DNA of 64,000 nucleotides from Marinobacter changyiensis (GTDB lineage Bacteria; Pseudomonadota; Gammaproteobacteria; Pseudomonadales; Oleiphilaceae), in assembly GCF_009193265.1 (NCBI RefSeq), contig NZ_VZZZ01000002.1, positions 369,824 to 433,823 of the forward strand. The letters are read 5' to 3'. A program made the translations under genes and the position numbers. The notes beneath the pieces are model-generated. The model saw only the letters and a program-made list of their open reading frames with translations. It did no database searches and was not told the origin of the DNA. Positions 35,830 to 45,183 of the stretch are shown one piece after another. Each line of letters begins with the position of its first letter. Position 1 is the first letter of the stretch.

Positions 35830-36145
35830 GAATTTGCTCCAAAGTGCGTTGGTGGCTGTCGGAACGGTTAAAGCCACAAGCATAGGCCAGGGCGCGATCA
35901 TTCGCGAAGGCGGACAATTCGGCGCCTCCGTAGAGATAAATGCGAAGGGGCATACCGATTTTCGACAGTACCCAGCGACCGGGCGCGGGCTGCTCTATAG
36001 TGAACCCCAGGTTTTCCAGCTTCTGGAGAGCTTTTTCGGGACTGAGCGGTTTGGTAAAGCTTTCTCCAACAACAAGTACATCCTTGCGTTGGGCTTGGGG
36101 GCGGCCGTTGGTTGGCTGCCAATGAAACAGGCATTGGGCGTTCAT
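35801..36145 (-). CDS. Hypothetical protein, 114 residues
   Basis: I do not recognise this family. The start at 36145 is supported by AAGGAG upstream. The protein has a beta-rich look with KALQKLENLGFTIEQPAPGR and SKIGMPLRIYLYGGAELSAF, no signal peptide and no membrane helix. It overlaps the first bases of the phzF gene by 29 nt and probably shares its transcript. Confidence 0.6.
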   Translation of the reverse strand: MNAQCLFHWQPTNGRPQAQRKDVLVVGESFTKPLSPEKALQKLENLGFTIEQPAPGRWVLSKIGMPLRIYLYGGAELSAFANDRALAYACGFNRSDSHQRTLEQIHDTPCPLPG

Positions 36146-36324
36146 GGCACCGACTCCTTTGTCGGGGAACTGTGATGCCATTCTGCGCTCAGGCTCAAAA
36201 CCATAACAGATTCAGAGAGGCTGCTTTTGCACCGGTACAGGAAGGTCTAGAATGAATCTGTGCTGCTCAATCAGTAAGCAAACTGTACTGCTGTAATTGT
36301 TCACCGGTCTGGCAGGATAGAGTC

Positions 36325-37737
36325 ATGGGAATTCTATATAATCGCGTTGCAGATCAGCTTCAGACCTTGATTCACGAAGGTGTATATCGTGACGGTGAAC
36401 GCCTGCCCGGGGTTCGGGTTCTGAGTCGTCAATTCGGGGTCAGTATTTCGACGGTTTTGCAGGCTCATCAGACTCTGGAGGCCCGGGGGTATCTGGTCGC
36501 GCGGGAGCGTAGTGGCTACTTTGTTCACCTGCCGCGCCGGGATGTTCCGGTACCGGATATGCCAAAGCCGAAGGTGCGCCCGGCACCGGTAACGGCCCGG
36601 GACATGACGCTGGCGCTGTGTTCCGAAACCCAGAAGCGCATGGTGCCACTGGGCGCTGCAGTACCTCATCCGGACTTCCTGCCGCTACGTCAGATTCAGC
36701 AGGCCACGATCTGGGCGGCCCGCCAGGGCTATGAAACTCTCGATTATGCGTTCCCCGGTAAACCCTCCTACCTGCGACAGCTGGCACAACGCATGACGGC
36801 CCTTGGGGTCGTGGTTACACCGGAGGATATTCTTGCCACCAACGGGGCCCAGGAGGCCATTATTCTGGCGCTGCGGGCCGTCACCCAGCCCGGTGATATT
36901 GTGGCGGTAGAATCTCCGTCGTTTCCCGGCATTCTGCATGCGCTGGAAGTTGTCGGGTTGCGGGTAATCGAAATTCCGACCCATCCATCGGAGGGGATCA
37001 GTCTGGAGGGGTTGCAGCTGGCGCTGGAGCAATGGCCCATCAAGGCCTGCATTGTGGTGCCAAACCACAGCAACCCGGTCGGGGTGAGGCTGACGGATGA
37101 CAACAAGCGCCGTCTGGTGAACATGATGGATGCGGCGGGCGTGCCGCTGATCGAAGACGACATCTATGGGGATCTGCCTTACGAAGGTGAGCGGCCCAGA
37201 CCGGCCAAGGCATTCGATCAGACCGGTAACGTGATTTACTGCAGCTCGTTCTCGAAGACCATTTCCCCGGGTCTCCGGCTGGGCTGGATGATCCCCGGTC
37301 GTTACATGGCCGGTGCCAGCCAGCAAAAGGTGTTTTCCAACCTGGCCACAGCCTCATTGCCGCAACTGGCGGTCGGACATTTTCTTGAGCAGGGCGGCTA
37401 CGACCGATATCTTCGCACCGCCCGCCAGCGTTACCGGGAAGCCACTGATCGCATGCGAAGTGCAATAGGCCGCGAATTTCCCGAGGGCACGGCGGTCAGT
37501 AAACCGATGGGCGGGTTTGTCCTCTGGTTGCAGTTGCCGGATAAAACCTCAGGCTATGAGGTGTACCGTCTGGCCCGGGAAGAGGGCATCCACACTGCGC
37601 CCGGCCGGATGTTCTCCACGACGGACAAATATGAAGATTATTTGCGACTGAATGGAGCCAATCCCTGGAGTGAGCGTATCGAGAAGGCCATTCAGCGCTT
37701 GGGAGCGCTAACGCAACAGGTCGCTGACGGAAGGTAA
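36325..37737 (+). CDS. MocR-type GntR/aminotransferase regulator
   Basis: The 470-residue fusion has an N-terminal GntR winged helix-turn-helix (about 1-75, GVYRDGERLPGVRVLSRQFG, then VSISTVLQAHQTLEARGYL) and a fold-type I aminotransferase domain. The PLP lysine lies in CSSFSKTISPGLRLGW (Lys 311). MocR proteins sense amino-acid-like or pyridoxal ligands and act on nearby promoters. A CTGTA-N3-CTGTA direct repeat at 36280-36295 just upstream could be its own operator. No obvious target operon is adjacent. Confidence 0.9.
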   Translation: MGILYNRVADQLQTLIHEGVYRDGERLPGVRVLSRQFGVSISTVLQAHQTLEARGYLVARERSGYFVHLPRRDVPVPDMPKPKVRPAPVTARDMTLALCSETQKRMVPLGAAVPHPDFLPLRQIQQATIWAARQGYETLDYAFPGKPSYLRQLAQRMTALGVVVTPEDILATNGAQEAIILALRAVTQPGDIVAVESPSFPGILHALEVVGLRVIEIPTHPSEGISLEGLQLALEQWPIKACIVVPNHSNPVGVRLTDDNKRRLVNMMDAAGVPLIEDDIYGDLPYEGERPRPAKAFDQTGNVIYCSSFSKTISPGLRLGWMIPGRYMAGASQQKVFSNLATASLPQLAVGHFLEQGGYDRYLRTARQRYREATDRMRSAIGREFPEGTAVSKPMGGFVLWLQLPDKTSGYEVYRLAREEGIHTAPGRMFSTTDKYEDYLRLNGANPWSERIEKAIQRLGALTQQVADGR

Positions 37738-37759
37738 CGCCGGCCGGATGAGATGAGCG

Positions 37760-38458
37760 TCAGCCCACTTCAATCATATCAGCAAGGGTTCTGGCCCAGG
37801 CTGAGTAACCGGCTTTGCCGGGGTGGAACCCGTCACTGGCCAATGTGGCGTGGCCTTGTTCAAACTCCACTTGTACCAACCGGGTGCCGGGCCGGTCCGC
37901 GAGGGTGCGTTCAAGCTGAATATTGAGCTGCCTTGCCCGCTCACCGAGGTACCAGCGCAAGGGTTCGGGCAGCGCCGGGAAACGATCCATCGGCGGTACC
38001 GCCGAGAACAGAACCTGTTTGGGGCGATAGCGTCGCTGCAAGGTATCCAGTAATTCGTTGACCTGGCGGGTCCACCGCCGGACAGAGGTTCTGCCAGTCA
38101 CATCGTTGACGCCCAGGGACACCACAATCACTTCCGCTTGCAGCTTGGGCAGGCGTTCAGCCGGTGGCAGAAAATCCACTACCTTGAGCCCGGTATGAGC
38201 CTGCAATGTCCAGTTCACCGTCATTCTGCTAGCCAGCAAGCCTGCCAACTGTCCTGATAACGCATCATTTTGCGAATCAACACCAACCCCTGCCGCTGCC
38301 GAATCTCCCAGAATCAGCAGGTTCAGCAGCGGGCCTTCACCGACAGTACCGCTTCGGGCGCCACTGGCTTCGGCCAATCTCGGTGTTTTTGCTTTTACAC
38401 GTCTGCCCTGAAATATCAGAAAGGGGGCGAGTGGAATCAACGACAGATTGTGGAGCAA
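37760..38458 (-). CDS. SGNH-fold hydrolase/esterase
   Basis: The 232-residue protein has the SGNH blocks: LNLLILGDSAAAGVG (catalytic Ser), the Asn-bearing VSLGVNDVTG and the terminal SDGFHPGKAGYSAWA (Asp/His). It is probably a membrane-associated esterase, with an N-terminal hydrophobic stretch NLSLIPLAPFLIF. The start is TTG, preceded by GAGAGGAG at a suitable distance; no ATG fits this frame. Convergent with the MocR gene. Confidence 0.83.
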   Translation of the reverse strand: MLHNLSLIPLAPFLIFQGRRVKAKTPRLAEASGARSGTVGEGPLLNLLILGDSAAAGVGVDSQNDALSGQLAGLLASRMTVNWTLQAHTGLKVVDFLPPAERLPKLQAEVIVVSLGVNDVTGRTSVRRWTRQVNELLDTLQRRYRPKQVLFSAVPPMDRFPALPEPLRWYLGERARQLNIQLERTLADRPGTRLVQVEFEQGHATLASDGFHPGKAGYSAWARTLADMIEVG

Positions 38459-38564
38459 AGATCATTCTCCTCTCTTCAGGTTGTATCTATCATGCACCTA
38501 ACCGAGTGAAAAATCACTGGCCTGAAATGCGTCATTTACGGTAACAAAAAAGAGCCGGTAACTA

Positions 38565-38594
38565 TTGGCCTGATATCAAGGTTTAGGGTATAAA
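38565..38594 (+). promoter_or_regulatory. Candidate sigma-70 promoter for the PF10118-like gene
   Basis: TTGGCC (38565-38570) and TATAAA (38589-38594) are separated by 18 bp, upstream of the start codon at 38661. The -35 box is a moderate match and the -10 a good one. Pattern only. Confidence 0.4.
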
Positions 38595-38660
38595 ATGAAG
38601 CGACTGCTTTAATTTGATCGAAGCGCTGCGTGTCATAACCAAAATAATCAGGAAACCGTT

Positions 38661-39521
38661 ATGTCGATCAGTTCAACCCCGCAGGGGGTGTCCGTATCGC
38701 CCCGGCATGTCAGTTTTGACGTAACAGAGGAGCTGAAAACCCTTTGGCATGGCAACGACGCATTCCGAACGGCCTTTTTCAATGCACTCTCCCTGCAGTT
38801 TCCGGATGGCGAACAGCATTTCATTGATGCCGTACGACTTTACCGGGACCGTATCGACGACCCGAAGCTGAGCCAGGAAATCCGTGGCTTCATTGGCCAG
38901 GAAGCGCTGCACAGCCGAGAGCACAAGAGCTATAACGAGGCACTGAAAGCCCGCAGCTACGATATCCACGCCATTGACGAGCGGTTTCGAAGACACATGA
39001 AGTGGGTGACCAGACTCTCACCCAGCCGACGGCTTGCAGGTACTTGTGGTGCTGAGCATTATACGGCTGTGTTGGCAAACGCGATTCTCCGGTACCCGGA
39101 GTGGATGGAAGGTGCGACACCGACGATGAAAAAGCTGTGGCGCTGGCATGCCATTGAGGAAACCGAGCACAAGTCTGTAGCGTTTGACGTCTATCGGGAG
39201 TGTGTCGGTGACGACCGGCTGCGTCGTGTTGTTTTCCTGTTTGTGACTTATAACTTTTTCAAGTACACCTTCCTGAACACCTGCAGTCTGCTGAAAACGG
39301 AGGGCAAGCTCTGGAGCCTCCGAACCTGGCTGGGGGGCATTAATTTTTTATGGGGCAAACCTGGCATTCTTCGCAGTTGCCTGCCCGAGTTCCTGGCTTA
39401 TTTCCGCAAGGATTTTCATCCCTGGCAGCAGGACAATCGCGCATTGCTGGCGGACACCCTGGCAGAGCTGGACAGGGACTATAACGCCACTTCCATTTTC
39501 CGGCAGGAACCAGATATATGA
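38661..39521 (+). CDS. Metal-dependent hydrolase-like protein (PF10118 type)
   Basis: The 286-residue protein fits the PF10118 family. Diagnostic is the alternation of His/Glu motifs in helices: FPDGEQHFIDAVRLYRDRI, GFIGQEALHSREHKSYNEAL, TCGAEHYTAVLA, HAIEETEHKSVAFDVYRECV. These could ligate a di-metal centre in a ferritin-like bundle. Family members are poorly characterised. The stop overlaps the next gene's ATG by 4 nt, so the two proteins are probably made together. Confidence 0.78.
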   Translation: MSISSTPQGVSVSPRHVSFDVTEELKTLWHGNDAFRTAFFNALSLQFPDGEQHFIDAVRLYRDRIDDPKLSQEIRGFIGQEALHSREHKSYNEALKARSYDIHAIDERFRRHMKWVTRLSPSRRLAGTCGAEHYTAVLANAILRYPEWMEGATPTMKKLWRWHAIEETEHKSVAFDVYRECVGDDRLRRVVFLFVTYNFFKYTFLNTCSLLKTEGKLWSLRTWLGGINFLWGKPGILRSCLPEFLAYFRKDFHPWQQDNRALLADTLAELDRDYNATSIFRQEPDI

Positions 39522-40540
39522 GTCAGACCGATATTTCCTCCGCGCTACTTGAGCAGCATGTCAAACATGAGTTGGCAGCACTCAAAGGCGCCAAACTGCA
39601 GAAATTTGTGAAACGGGAGCTCGACGAGCTGCTGGCCATGGGCGATGCGGTGCCTCTCAGCAGAATCTGTTCCCAGGAGCAGGTGATGGGGGTGATCCGA
39701 CGCGTTGTCATGAACATGGAACTGGATGGTGGCATTCCGGAACTGGCTGGGGAGATGGCCGCCGAGGTGATGAAGGCGCCCGTGCAGTCCACCACCGAGC
39801 TGAAGGACATTTTGAGCCGTGACCAGGCAACGGCGTTTCTGGAGGAAATTCTGGAGCTGAGGGAGCATCGTGAGCGGGTGATCAGTGAGCTCATGGCGCA
39901 CCCGGTCTATCAGGAACTGGTTTCCAATGTGGTGTATCACGGGCTGATCAACTATCTCTATGAAGACAACGTGATCACCAAAAAAGTGCCGGGCGTCGGG
40001 TCGATGATGAAGTTCGGTAAGCGCATTGCAAATCGGGCGGTGCCGGGGCTGGATGAGACCTTTGAGCGCCGGATCAAGGCCTGGTTGTCTGATAGCCTGC
40101 CGGGGCTGATCATGCGAAGTGAAGAGTTCCTGCACAAAGCGCTCAGCGATGAGGAGGTGCATGACAGTGTCATGGCCGCCTGGATGTCCCTGGAGAACAG
40201 GACAATCGGTGACCTGCGACAAGGCCTGGGTGAAATTCAGCTGCAGGAATTTGTCGTGCTGGGTTACGAATTCTGGTTGAACTTCCGTCAAACCGACTAT
40301 TTTGAGGGCTGCTGCCTTGCGGTAGTGGAACACTTGTTCGAAAAGTACGGCGATCAGCCTTTTAATACTCTGCTCTCGGATGTCGGGGTGGACCGAGCGG
40401 TGATCCTCGCTGAATCCGATGCATTGCTGCTGCCCCTGATGGACGTTTTGCGAAAGGAAGGTTATCTTGAGGCCTTGCTACGTCGTCGCCTGACCCCGTT
40501 TTACCGGTCTGCGGCGGTGAAGAAAATTCTCCAGTCCTAG
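39518..40540 (+). CDS. Conserved-looking hypothetical, partner of the PF10118-like gene
   Basis: The 340-residue, largely alpha-helical protein has no recognised catalytic motif. It contains acidic helices (ATAFLEEILELREHRERVIS), a glycine-rich VPGVGSMMKFGKRIANRAVP segment around residues 150-170, and a charged C-terminal helix. No signal peptide is obvious. The 4-bp overlap with the preceding gene suggests a functional pair. I do not assign a function. Confidence 0.7.
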   Translation: MSQTDISSALLEQHVKHELAALKGAKLQKFVKRELDELLAMGDAVPLSRICSQEQVMGVIRRVVMNMELDGGIPELAGEMAAEVMKAPVQSTTELKDILSRDQATAFLEEILELREHRERVISELMAHPVYQELVSNVVYHGLINYLYEDNVITKKVPGVGSMMKFGKRIANRAVPGLDETFERRIKAWLSDSLPGLIMRSEEFLHKALSDEEVHDSVMAAWMSLENRTIGDLRQGLGEIQLQEFVVLGYEFWLNFRQTDYFEGCCLAVVEHLFEKYGDQPFNTLLSDVGVDRAVILAESDALLLPLMDVLRKEGYLEALLRRRLTPFYRSAAVKKILQS

Positions 40541-40637
40541 TTGTCCCGACGGGCTAATTCGTTAACCGACTGAGCCACGGAGGGCTTTAATAGCCGCGAG
40601 TGGATATCGCCTCCTGCGGCTTCTTTGGAGAGGGTGC

Positions 40638-41276
40638 ATGCCAGCTTCGGAATTGTTATGGGCCTATGTCCTGGCGGTGGCGTTATTGACGGTCACGCCG
40701 GGTGTAGACACCCTGTTGGTGGTTCGTAATACTGCCCGTGGTGGCCTACGGGATGGGGTGGTCAGCAGTGCCGGCATTTGCTGTGGCCTGTTCGTGCATG
40801 CCACGTTGTCGGCTGTCGGTATTTCCCTAATTCTGGTTCAGACTGCCTGGGCATTTTCCGTGCTGAAATGGGCAGGTGCCGGCTACCTGATCTGGCTGGG
40901 GCTCACGAGTCTGCGCCAGGCGATCAAGCCAGGCCAGCCGTCAGTAGTCGAGAGTGCCGGGCCAGTGCAGAGTGTCCGCATAGGTCGGTCCTTGCGTGAG
41001 GGCGTATTCTCCAACGTTCTCAATCCCAAAACAGCGCTCTTTTATATGGCGTTTTTACCCCAGTTTATCGATCCCCAGGGGCCCGCCTTCGCGCAGTCCA
41101 TTGGCCTGGCGTCGATCCATTTTTTGCTGGCGATGTTATGGCAATGCGGCTTGGCGCTGGTGGTCGTCAAGTCCCACAAAGTGGTCGTCAGCCAGCATTT
41201 GAAGCGGGTACTTCATGGCGTGACAGGGGGTGTTTTTGTGGGGTTTGGTGCCAGGTTGGCGGTCACTCAGCCTTGA
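40638..41276 (+). CDS. LysE-family amino-acid exporter
   Basis: The 212-residue membrane protein shows the LysE/RhtB start VTPGVDTLLVVRNTARGGLR with GVVSSAGICCGLFVHATLSA and ANVLNPKTALFYMAFLPQFI-like block (SNVLNPKTALFYMAFLPQF). Six hydrophobic segments are expected. It may export a basic or neutral amino acid. It is monocistronic between gaps of about 100 bp and the REP pair. Confidence 0.9.
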   Translation: MPASELLWAYVLAVALLTVTPGVDTLLVVRNTARGGLRDGVVSSAGICCGLFVHATLSAVGISLILVQTAWAFSVLKWAGAGYLIWLGLTSLRQAIKPGQPSVVESAGPVQSVRIGRSLREGVFSNVLNPKTALFYMAFLPQFIDPQGPAFAQSIGLASIHFLLAMLWQCGLALVVVKSHKVVVSQHLKRVLHGVTGGVFVGFGARLAVTQP

Positions 41277-41285
41277 GGGGATTAG

Positions 41286-41383
41286 TGTAGGAGCGGTTTC
41301 AACCGCGAATCTTTGCTGATATTTCTGACTGGCTTGATGGCCCCGGCTTGCGCCGGGGCTTCGCGGTTGAAACCGCTCCTACA
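41286..41383. repeat. Inverted pair of REP-like repeats (copies 5-6)
   Basis: A forward copy at 41286-41310 and a reverse copy at 41360-41383 are nearly perfect complements of each other over 24 nt. Between them lies a third hairpin, CCCCGGC-TTGC-GCCGGGG (41341-41358). Each copy has an internal GCGGTT-TC-AACCGC stem. The element sits between the convergent lysE-like and fdxA genes and may act as a bidirectional terminator; no U-tract is present. Confidence 0.87.
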
Positions 41384-41386
41384 CAG

Positions 41387-41710
41387 TTACTTTTCCAGGT
41401 ACTGGATCTTGCCGGGCTTGCCATCCCACTCTTCGGCGTCTGGCAACGGATCTTTCTTCTCGGTGATATTGGGCCACTTGCCTGCAAGGTCGGCGTTCAG
41501 TTCGACGAACTGAAGCTGGTCCGCAGGCAGCTCGTCTTCCGAGAAGATGGCTTCGGCAGGGCATTCCGGCTCACACAAAGCGCAGTCAATACACTCGTCC
41601 GGATCGATGACCAGAAAGTTCGGGCCTTCGTAGAAGCAGTCCACCGGGCACACTTCAACGCAATCCGTGTATTTACACTTGATGCAGTTATCAGTAACGA
41701 TAAAGGCCAT
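41387..41710 (-). CDS. fdxA: 7Fe (3Fe-4S/4Fe-4S) ferredoxin
   Basis: The 107-residue protein matches FdxA of Pseudomonas-type bacteria. The N-terminal cysteines in [17 protein letters not shown] serve the 3Fe-4S and 4Fe-4S clusters, and [17 protein letters not shown] supplies the rest. The long acidic C-terminal tail and length are typical. The gene lies next to mutS, an arrangement also known from pseudomonads. Confidence 0.95.
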   Translation of the reverse strand: MAFIVTDNCIKCKYTDCVEVCPVDCFYEGPNFLVIDPDECIDCALCEPECPAEAIFSEDELPADQLQFVELNADLAGKWPNITEKKDPLPDAEEWDGKPGKIQYLEK

Positions 41711-41925
41711 AAACAGGTTCCTGGTCTTGTGGTCTGTCTCATCAGCAGGCAGGGCATGGGTCCGCTTTGGCCGTTTTCGGCGCGCGGTCGCTGTCCTGCT
41801 CTTTTTCTGAACGTATTGGGAATGGACGATATTGTAGGGAGCAGCCCGCTTTGCCGCAAGCGCTTGCGGGCTATATGTTTATTCCCCATCTTCAGCGCTG
41901 CCTACTGCGTGCGCTTGTAACGCTC

Positions 41926-44526
41926 TCAGAGTCTCGCCTTCAGTTCGTATAGACAGTTTAGCGCCTCTCGCGGACTCAGTTCATCCAGCTCCAGGGCCGC
42001 CAGGGCCTTTTCAACAACACTGGGCTCCAGGCTGGCGAACATATCCGCCTGCAGCACCGGTTCTGGCGCAACTTTCTGAGTGGCAAGCTGGGCTTTCGGG
42101 GCAGCGCTGCCCTCAAGCTGGCTGAGCTGGTGTTTTGCATTGCTGATGACGCTCTGAGGCACGCCAGCAAGCTTGGCTACCTGGAGACCGTAGCTCTGGC
42201 TGGCGGGGCCGTCATGCACATTATGAAGGAAGACAATGCTGTCATCGTGCTCGGTTGCCGTCAGGTGAACATTGACCGCATGCTCCAGCTCATCGGCCAG
42301 TTGAGTCAGCTCGAAATAGTGGGTGGCGAACAGGGTGTAACAGCGGGTGGTCTTCGCCAGGTGCTCAGCGGTGGCCCAGGCCAGCGATAAACCGTCAAAC
42401 GTACTGGTGCCGCGGCCGACTTCGTCCATCAGCACCAGGCTATGCTCGGTGGCGTTATGCAGGATGTTGGCGGTTTCAGTCATTTCCACCATGAACGTTG
42501 AGCGCCCACCGGCAATATCGTCCGACGAGCCCATGCGGGTGAAGATCCGGTCTACCGGCCCCAGCCGCGCCCGGTTTGCCGGCACGAAGCTGCCGGTGTA
42601 GGCGAGCAGGGCGATCAGGGCCGCCTGGCGCATGTAGGTGGACTTACCGCCCATGTTCGGGCCGGTGATAACCAGCATCCGCCGGGTATCGTCAATCAGA
42701 AGGTCATTCGGCACGAAGGGCTCGTCAAGCAGCTGTTCGACCACCGGATGGCGGCCCTCTTCGATGTCAAAGCCCGGTGACTCGGTAAACTCCGGCGCAC
42801 AGAAACGCAGGGAGGTTGCCCGTTCAGCGAAGTTGCTGAGCACATCAAGCTCCGCCAGCGCCTGCGCGCTGTCCTGCAGGGGGGCAAGCTGGCCTGCGAG
42901 GGTCTCAAGCACTTCTTCATACAGGCCTTTTTCTCTCGCCAGGGCCCGGCTTTTAGCGCTTAGTGCCTTGTCTTCAAAGGTTTTGAGCTCCGGTGTAATA
43001 AACCGCTCGGCATTTTTCAGGGTCTGGCGCCGGATGTAATCCACCGGGGCCTGATCCGATTGCGCCCTGCTGATTTCAATATAATAGCCATGCACCCGGT
43101 TGTAACCGACTTTCAGGGTGCTGATGCCGGTTCGCGCCCGTTCCCGGGTTTCCACGTCCAGCAGATATTGCCCCGCGTTTTCGCTGATGTTGCGAAGCTC
43201 ATCCAGTTCTTCATCAAAGCCTTCCCGTATCACTCCACCTTCACGGATAACCACCGGCGGGTTATCGATGATGGCGCGCGCCAGGAGGTCGGCCAGCTCC
43301 GGGTATTCAGTGATGATGGTGGCCAGTTTCTCGATGTGATGGGAGTTGACTGGCCGAAGAGTCATTTGTAAGCCGGGCAGGGTGGCAAAGGCATCACGCA
43401 GCCGCGCCATATCCCGGGGCCGCGCCGACCGCAGGGCTACACGCGCCAGCACCCGCTCGATATCGCCAACGGATTTGAGCAGGTCGTGTACGGGCTCGTA
43501 ATGAAAGCCGTCGAGCAGCGCCGATACGGCCTGTTGACGTTGTTTGACCTCATCCACGTTGCGCAATGGCCGGTTGAGCCAGCGCCGCAAATGCCGCCCC
43601 CCCATGGAGGTAGCCGTGCGATCCATCACCCAGGACAGGGTATGTTGGGTGCCGCCCATAAGGTTAGTGTCGATTTCCAGGTTACGCCGGCTGGTGGCAT
43701 CGAGAATCACGGCTTCTTCCCGCCGCTCCCGGCTGAGTTTTCGGATATGGGGCAGGGCCGTGCGCTGGGTTTCGCGGGCATATTGCAGCAGGCAGCCAGC
43801 GGCGGGGATGCCCAGGCGAAGACCTTCACAGCCAAACCCCGTCAGATCCCGAACCTGGAGTTGTTGGGTAATCGCACGGTGGGCGCTGTCCATCTCAAAT
43901 AACCAGGGCCCCTGGCGGCGAATGCCGGTGAAACCCTGGAGGATATCTTCGAAGGGGAAATCTTCGCTGATCAGGATCTCCGCCGGGCGCAGCCGCTGCA
44001 ATTCACCCTGCAGGGCTTCCAGGCTATCCAGTTCAGAGACCGCAAAACGACCGCTGGAAATGTCCAGGGAGGCGAACCCGAACTGCTCATACTGGTTGAA
44101 GATCGCCACCAGCAAGTTGTCCCGTTTGTCCTCCAGGAACGCGTCATCGCTCAGGGTGCCGGGGGTAACAATACGCACGACCTGCCGGTCAACGGGTCCT
44201 TTCGAGGTGGCCGGATCGCCAATCTGCTCACAAATGGCAATAGATTGACCGGCCCGAACCAGCCGGGCAATGTAGTTTTCAGCCGCATGGTAGGGAATGC
44301 CAGCCATCGGGATCGGATTACCACCGGACTGTCCGCGAGCCGTCAGCGTGATATCCATCAATTCAGCCGCTTTTTTGGCATCCTCGTAGAACAGTTCGTA
44401 GAAATCACCCATCCGGTAAAATACCAGCTCATCGGGATGCTGGCCCTTGATCTTCAGGTATTGCTGCATCATGGGCGTGTGCTTGGATAGAACACTGTCC
44501 GATGCGCTACCACTGGCTTTTGGCAT
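41926..44526 (-). CDS. mutS: DNA mismatch repair protein MutS
   Basis: This 866-residue protein is a full-length MutS. Mismatch-recognition Phe-x-Glu lies in [19 protein letters not shown] near residue 45. The core and clamp domains follow, then the ATPase with Walker [14 protein letters not shown] (Lys 628), Walker [17 protein letters not shown] and the dimerisation helices to the C-terminus ([18 protein letters not shown]). It scans DNA for mismatches and recruits MutL. Confidence 0.97.
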   Translation of the reverse strand: MPKASGSASDSVLSKHTPMMQQYLKIKGQHPDELVFYRMGDFYELFYEDAKKAAELMDITLTARGQSGGNPIPMAGIPYHAAENYIARLVRAGQSIAICEQIGDPATSKGPVDRQVVRIVTPGTLSDDAFLEDKRDNLLVAIFNQYEQFGFASLDISSGRFAVSELDSLEALQGELQRLRPAEILISEDFPFEDILQGFTGIRRQGPWLFEMDSAHRAITQQLQVRDLTGFGCEGLRLGIPAAGCLLQYARETQRTALPHIRKLSRERREEAVILDATSRRNLEIDTNLMGGTQHTLSWVMDRTATSMGGRHLRRWLNRPLRNVDEVKQRQQAVSALLDGFHYEPVHDLLKSVGDIERVLARVALRSARPRDMARLRDAFATLPGLQMTLRPVNSHHIEKLATIITEYPELADLLARAIIDNPPVVIREGGVIREGFDEELDELRNISENAGQYLLDVETRERARTGISTLKVGYNRVHGYYIEISRAQSDQAPVDYIRRQTLKNAERFITPELKTFEDKALSAKSRALAREKGLYEEVLETLAGQLAPLQDSAQALAELDVLSNFAERATSLRFCAPEFTESPGFDIEEGRHPVVEQLLDEPFVPNDLLIDDTRRMLVITGPNMGGKSTYMRQAALIALLAYTGSFVPANRARLGPVDRIFTRMGSSDDIAGGRSTFMVEMTETANILHNATEHSLVLMDEVGRGTSTFDGLSLAWATAEHLAKTTRCYTLFATHYFELTQLADELEHAVNVHLTATEHDDSIVFLHNVHDGPASQSYGLQVAKLAGVPQSVISNAKHQLSQLEGSAAPKAQLATQKVAPEPVLQADMFASLEPSVVEKALAALELDELSPREALNCLYELKARL

Positions 44527-45183
44527 AAATCCTCAATCGTCTGGGGCAATGATGGGGCGCAATGTTACCACGAGTGCAAAGTTGCTGAGCCCGTGGCCAT
44601 CCGGATTTCTTTATGGCTGCAGCCTATAAAACCAAAGCACAATTTTTTTCCTGGGCATAACGACTCAGCGTCTGACCCAATGTAAAAACGTGGTGCAGGT
44701 GCCTCAGCCAGAACGCCTGCGTGGATGCGAGTTGGTGGTTCATCACCAGTCTCGCTGTTTCCCCTAGCAGAGTCATTTTGCAGGAACCGATTTCCCCGCT
44801 GATGACTACAAGCCCTTCCGATCTCCAAATGGCAGGAGAATTGAAAGTCCCGGCGCATAGACTATATTTAATGGTAATTTCCGAAGAAGATTACCATTCG
44901 GAGTTTTGACTGAGTATGGGGGCGGCACGAGCCGGAAATACCCTAACGACCGTCACCAATTGCATAGGGATTGTTGCCATAATTTCGACAAAAATTTGCG
45001 GTGATTCAATTTTTACGTAAAGTAATGTAAAGCTGTATTACATAACGACACAAAGCCTTGATATCCCGTATCTGGTGGTTGGAGTACTGGCGACAATGGT
45101 CGTGATACTGCTTCGCCTCGCATTCTTTCGTATTGTGGATTCTAGCGTACCCAGAAAAGAGAGTTATTCAGAGGGTAATTTGA
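44527..45183. other. 657-bp intergenic region upstream of the polysaccharide operon
   Basis: I see no convincing gene here. Small open frames lack family features. Notable elements are the palindrome TTTACGTAAA (45012-45021), a GTAAAG direct repeat (45017-45022 and 45027-45032) and an inverted repeat ATGTAA/TTACAT (45025-45030 and 45038-45043). They lie about 140-170 bp before the first polysaccharide gene and could be operator sites. No sigma-54 -24/-12 pair was convincing. Confidence 0.5.

Noticed and set aside
45012..45021. LiuR-type operator in front of the polysaccharide operon
   Set aside because: Only the 10-bp palindrome matches; the AACGTAAAG half shared by the 304 and 5935 sites is missing.
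44930..45180. Sigma-54 promoter for the exopolysaccharide operon
   Set aside because: I searched for a TGGC-N8-TGC pair; none with proper spacing was convincing.
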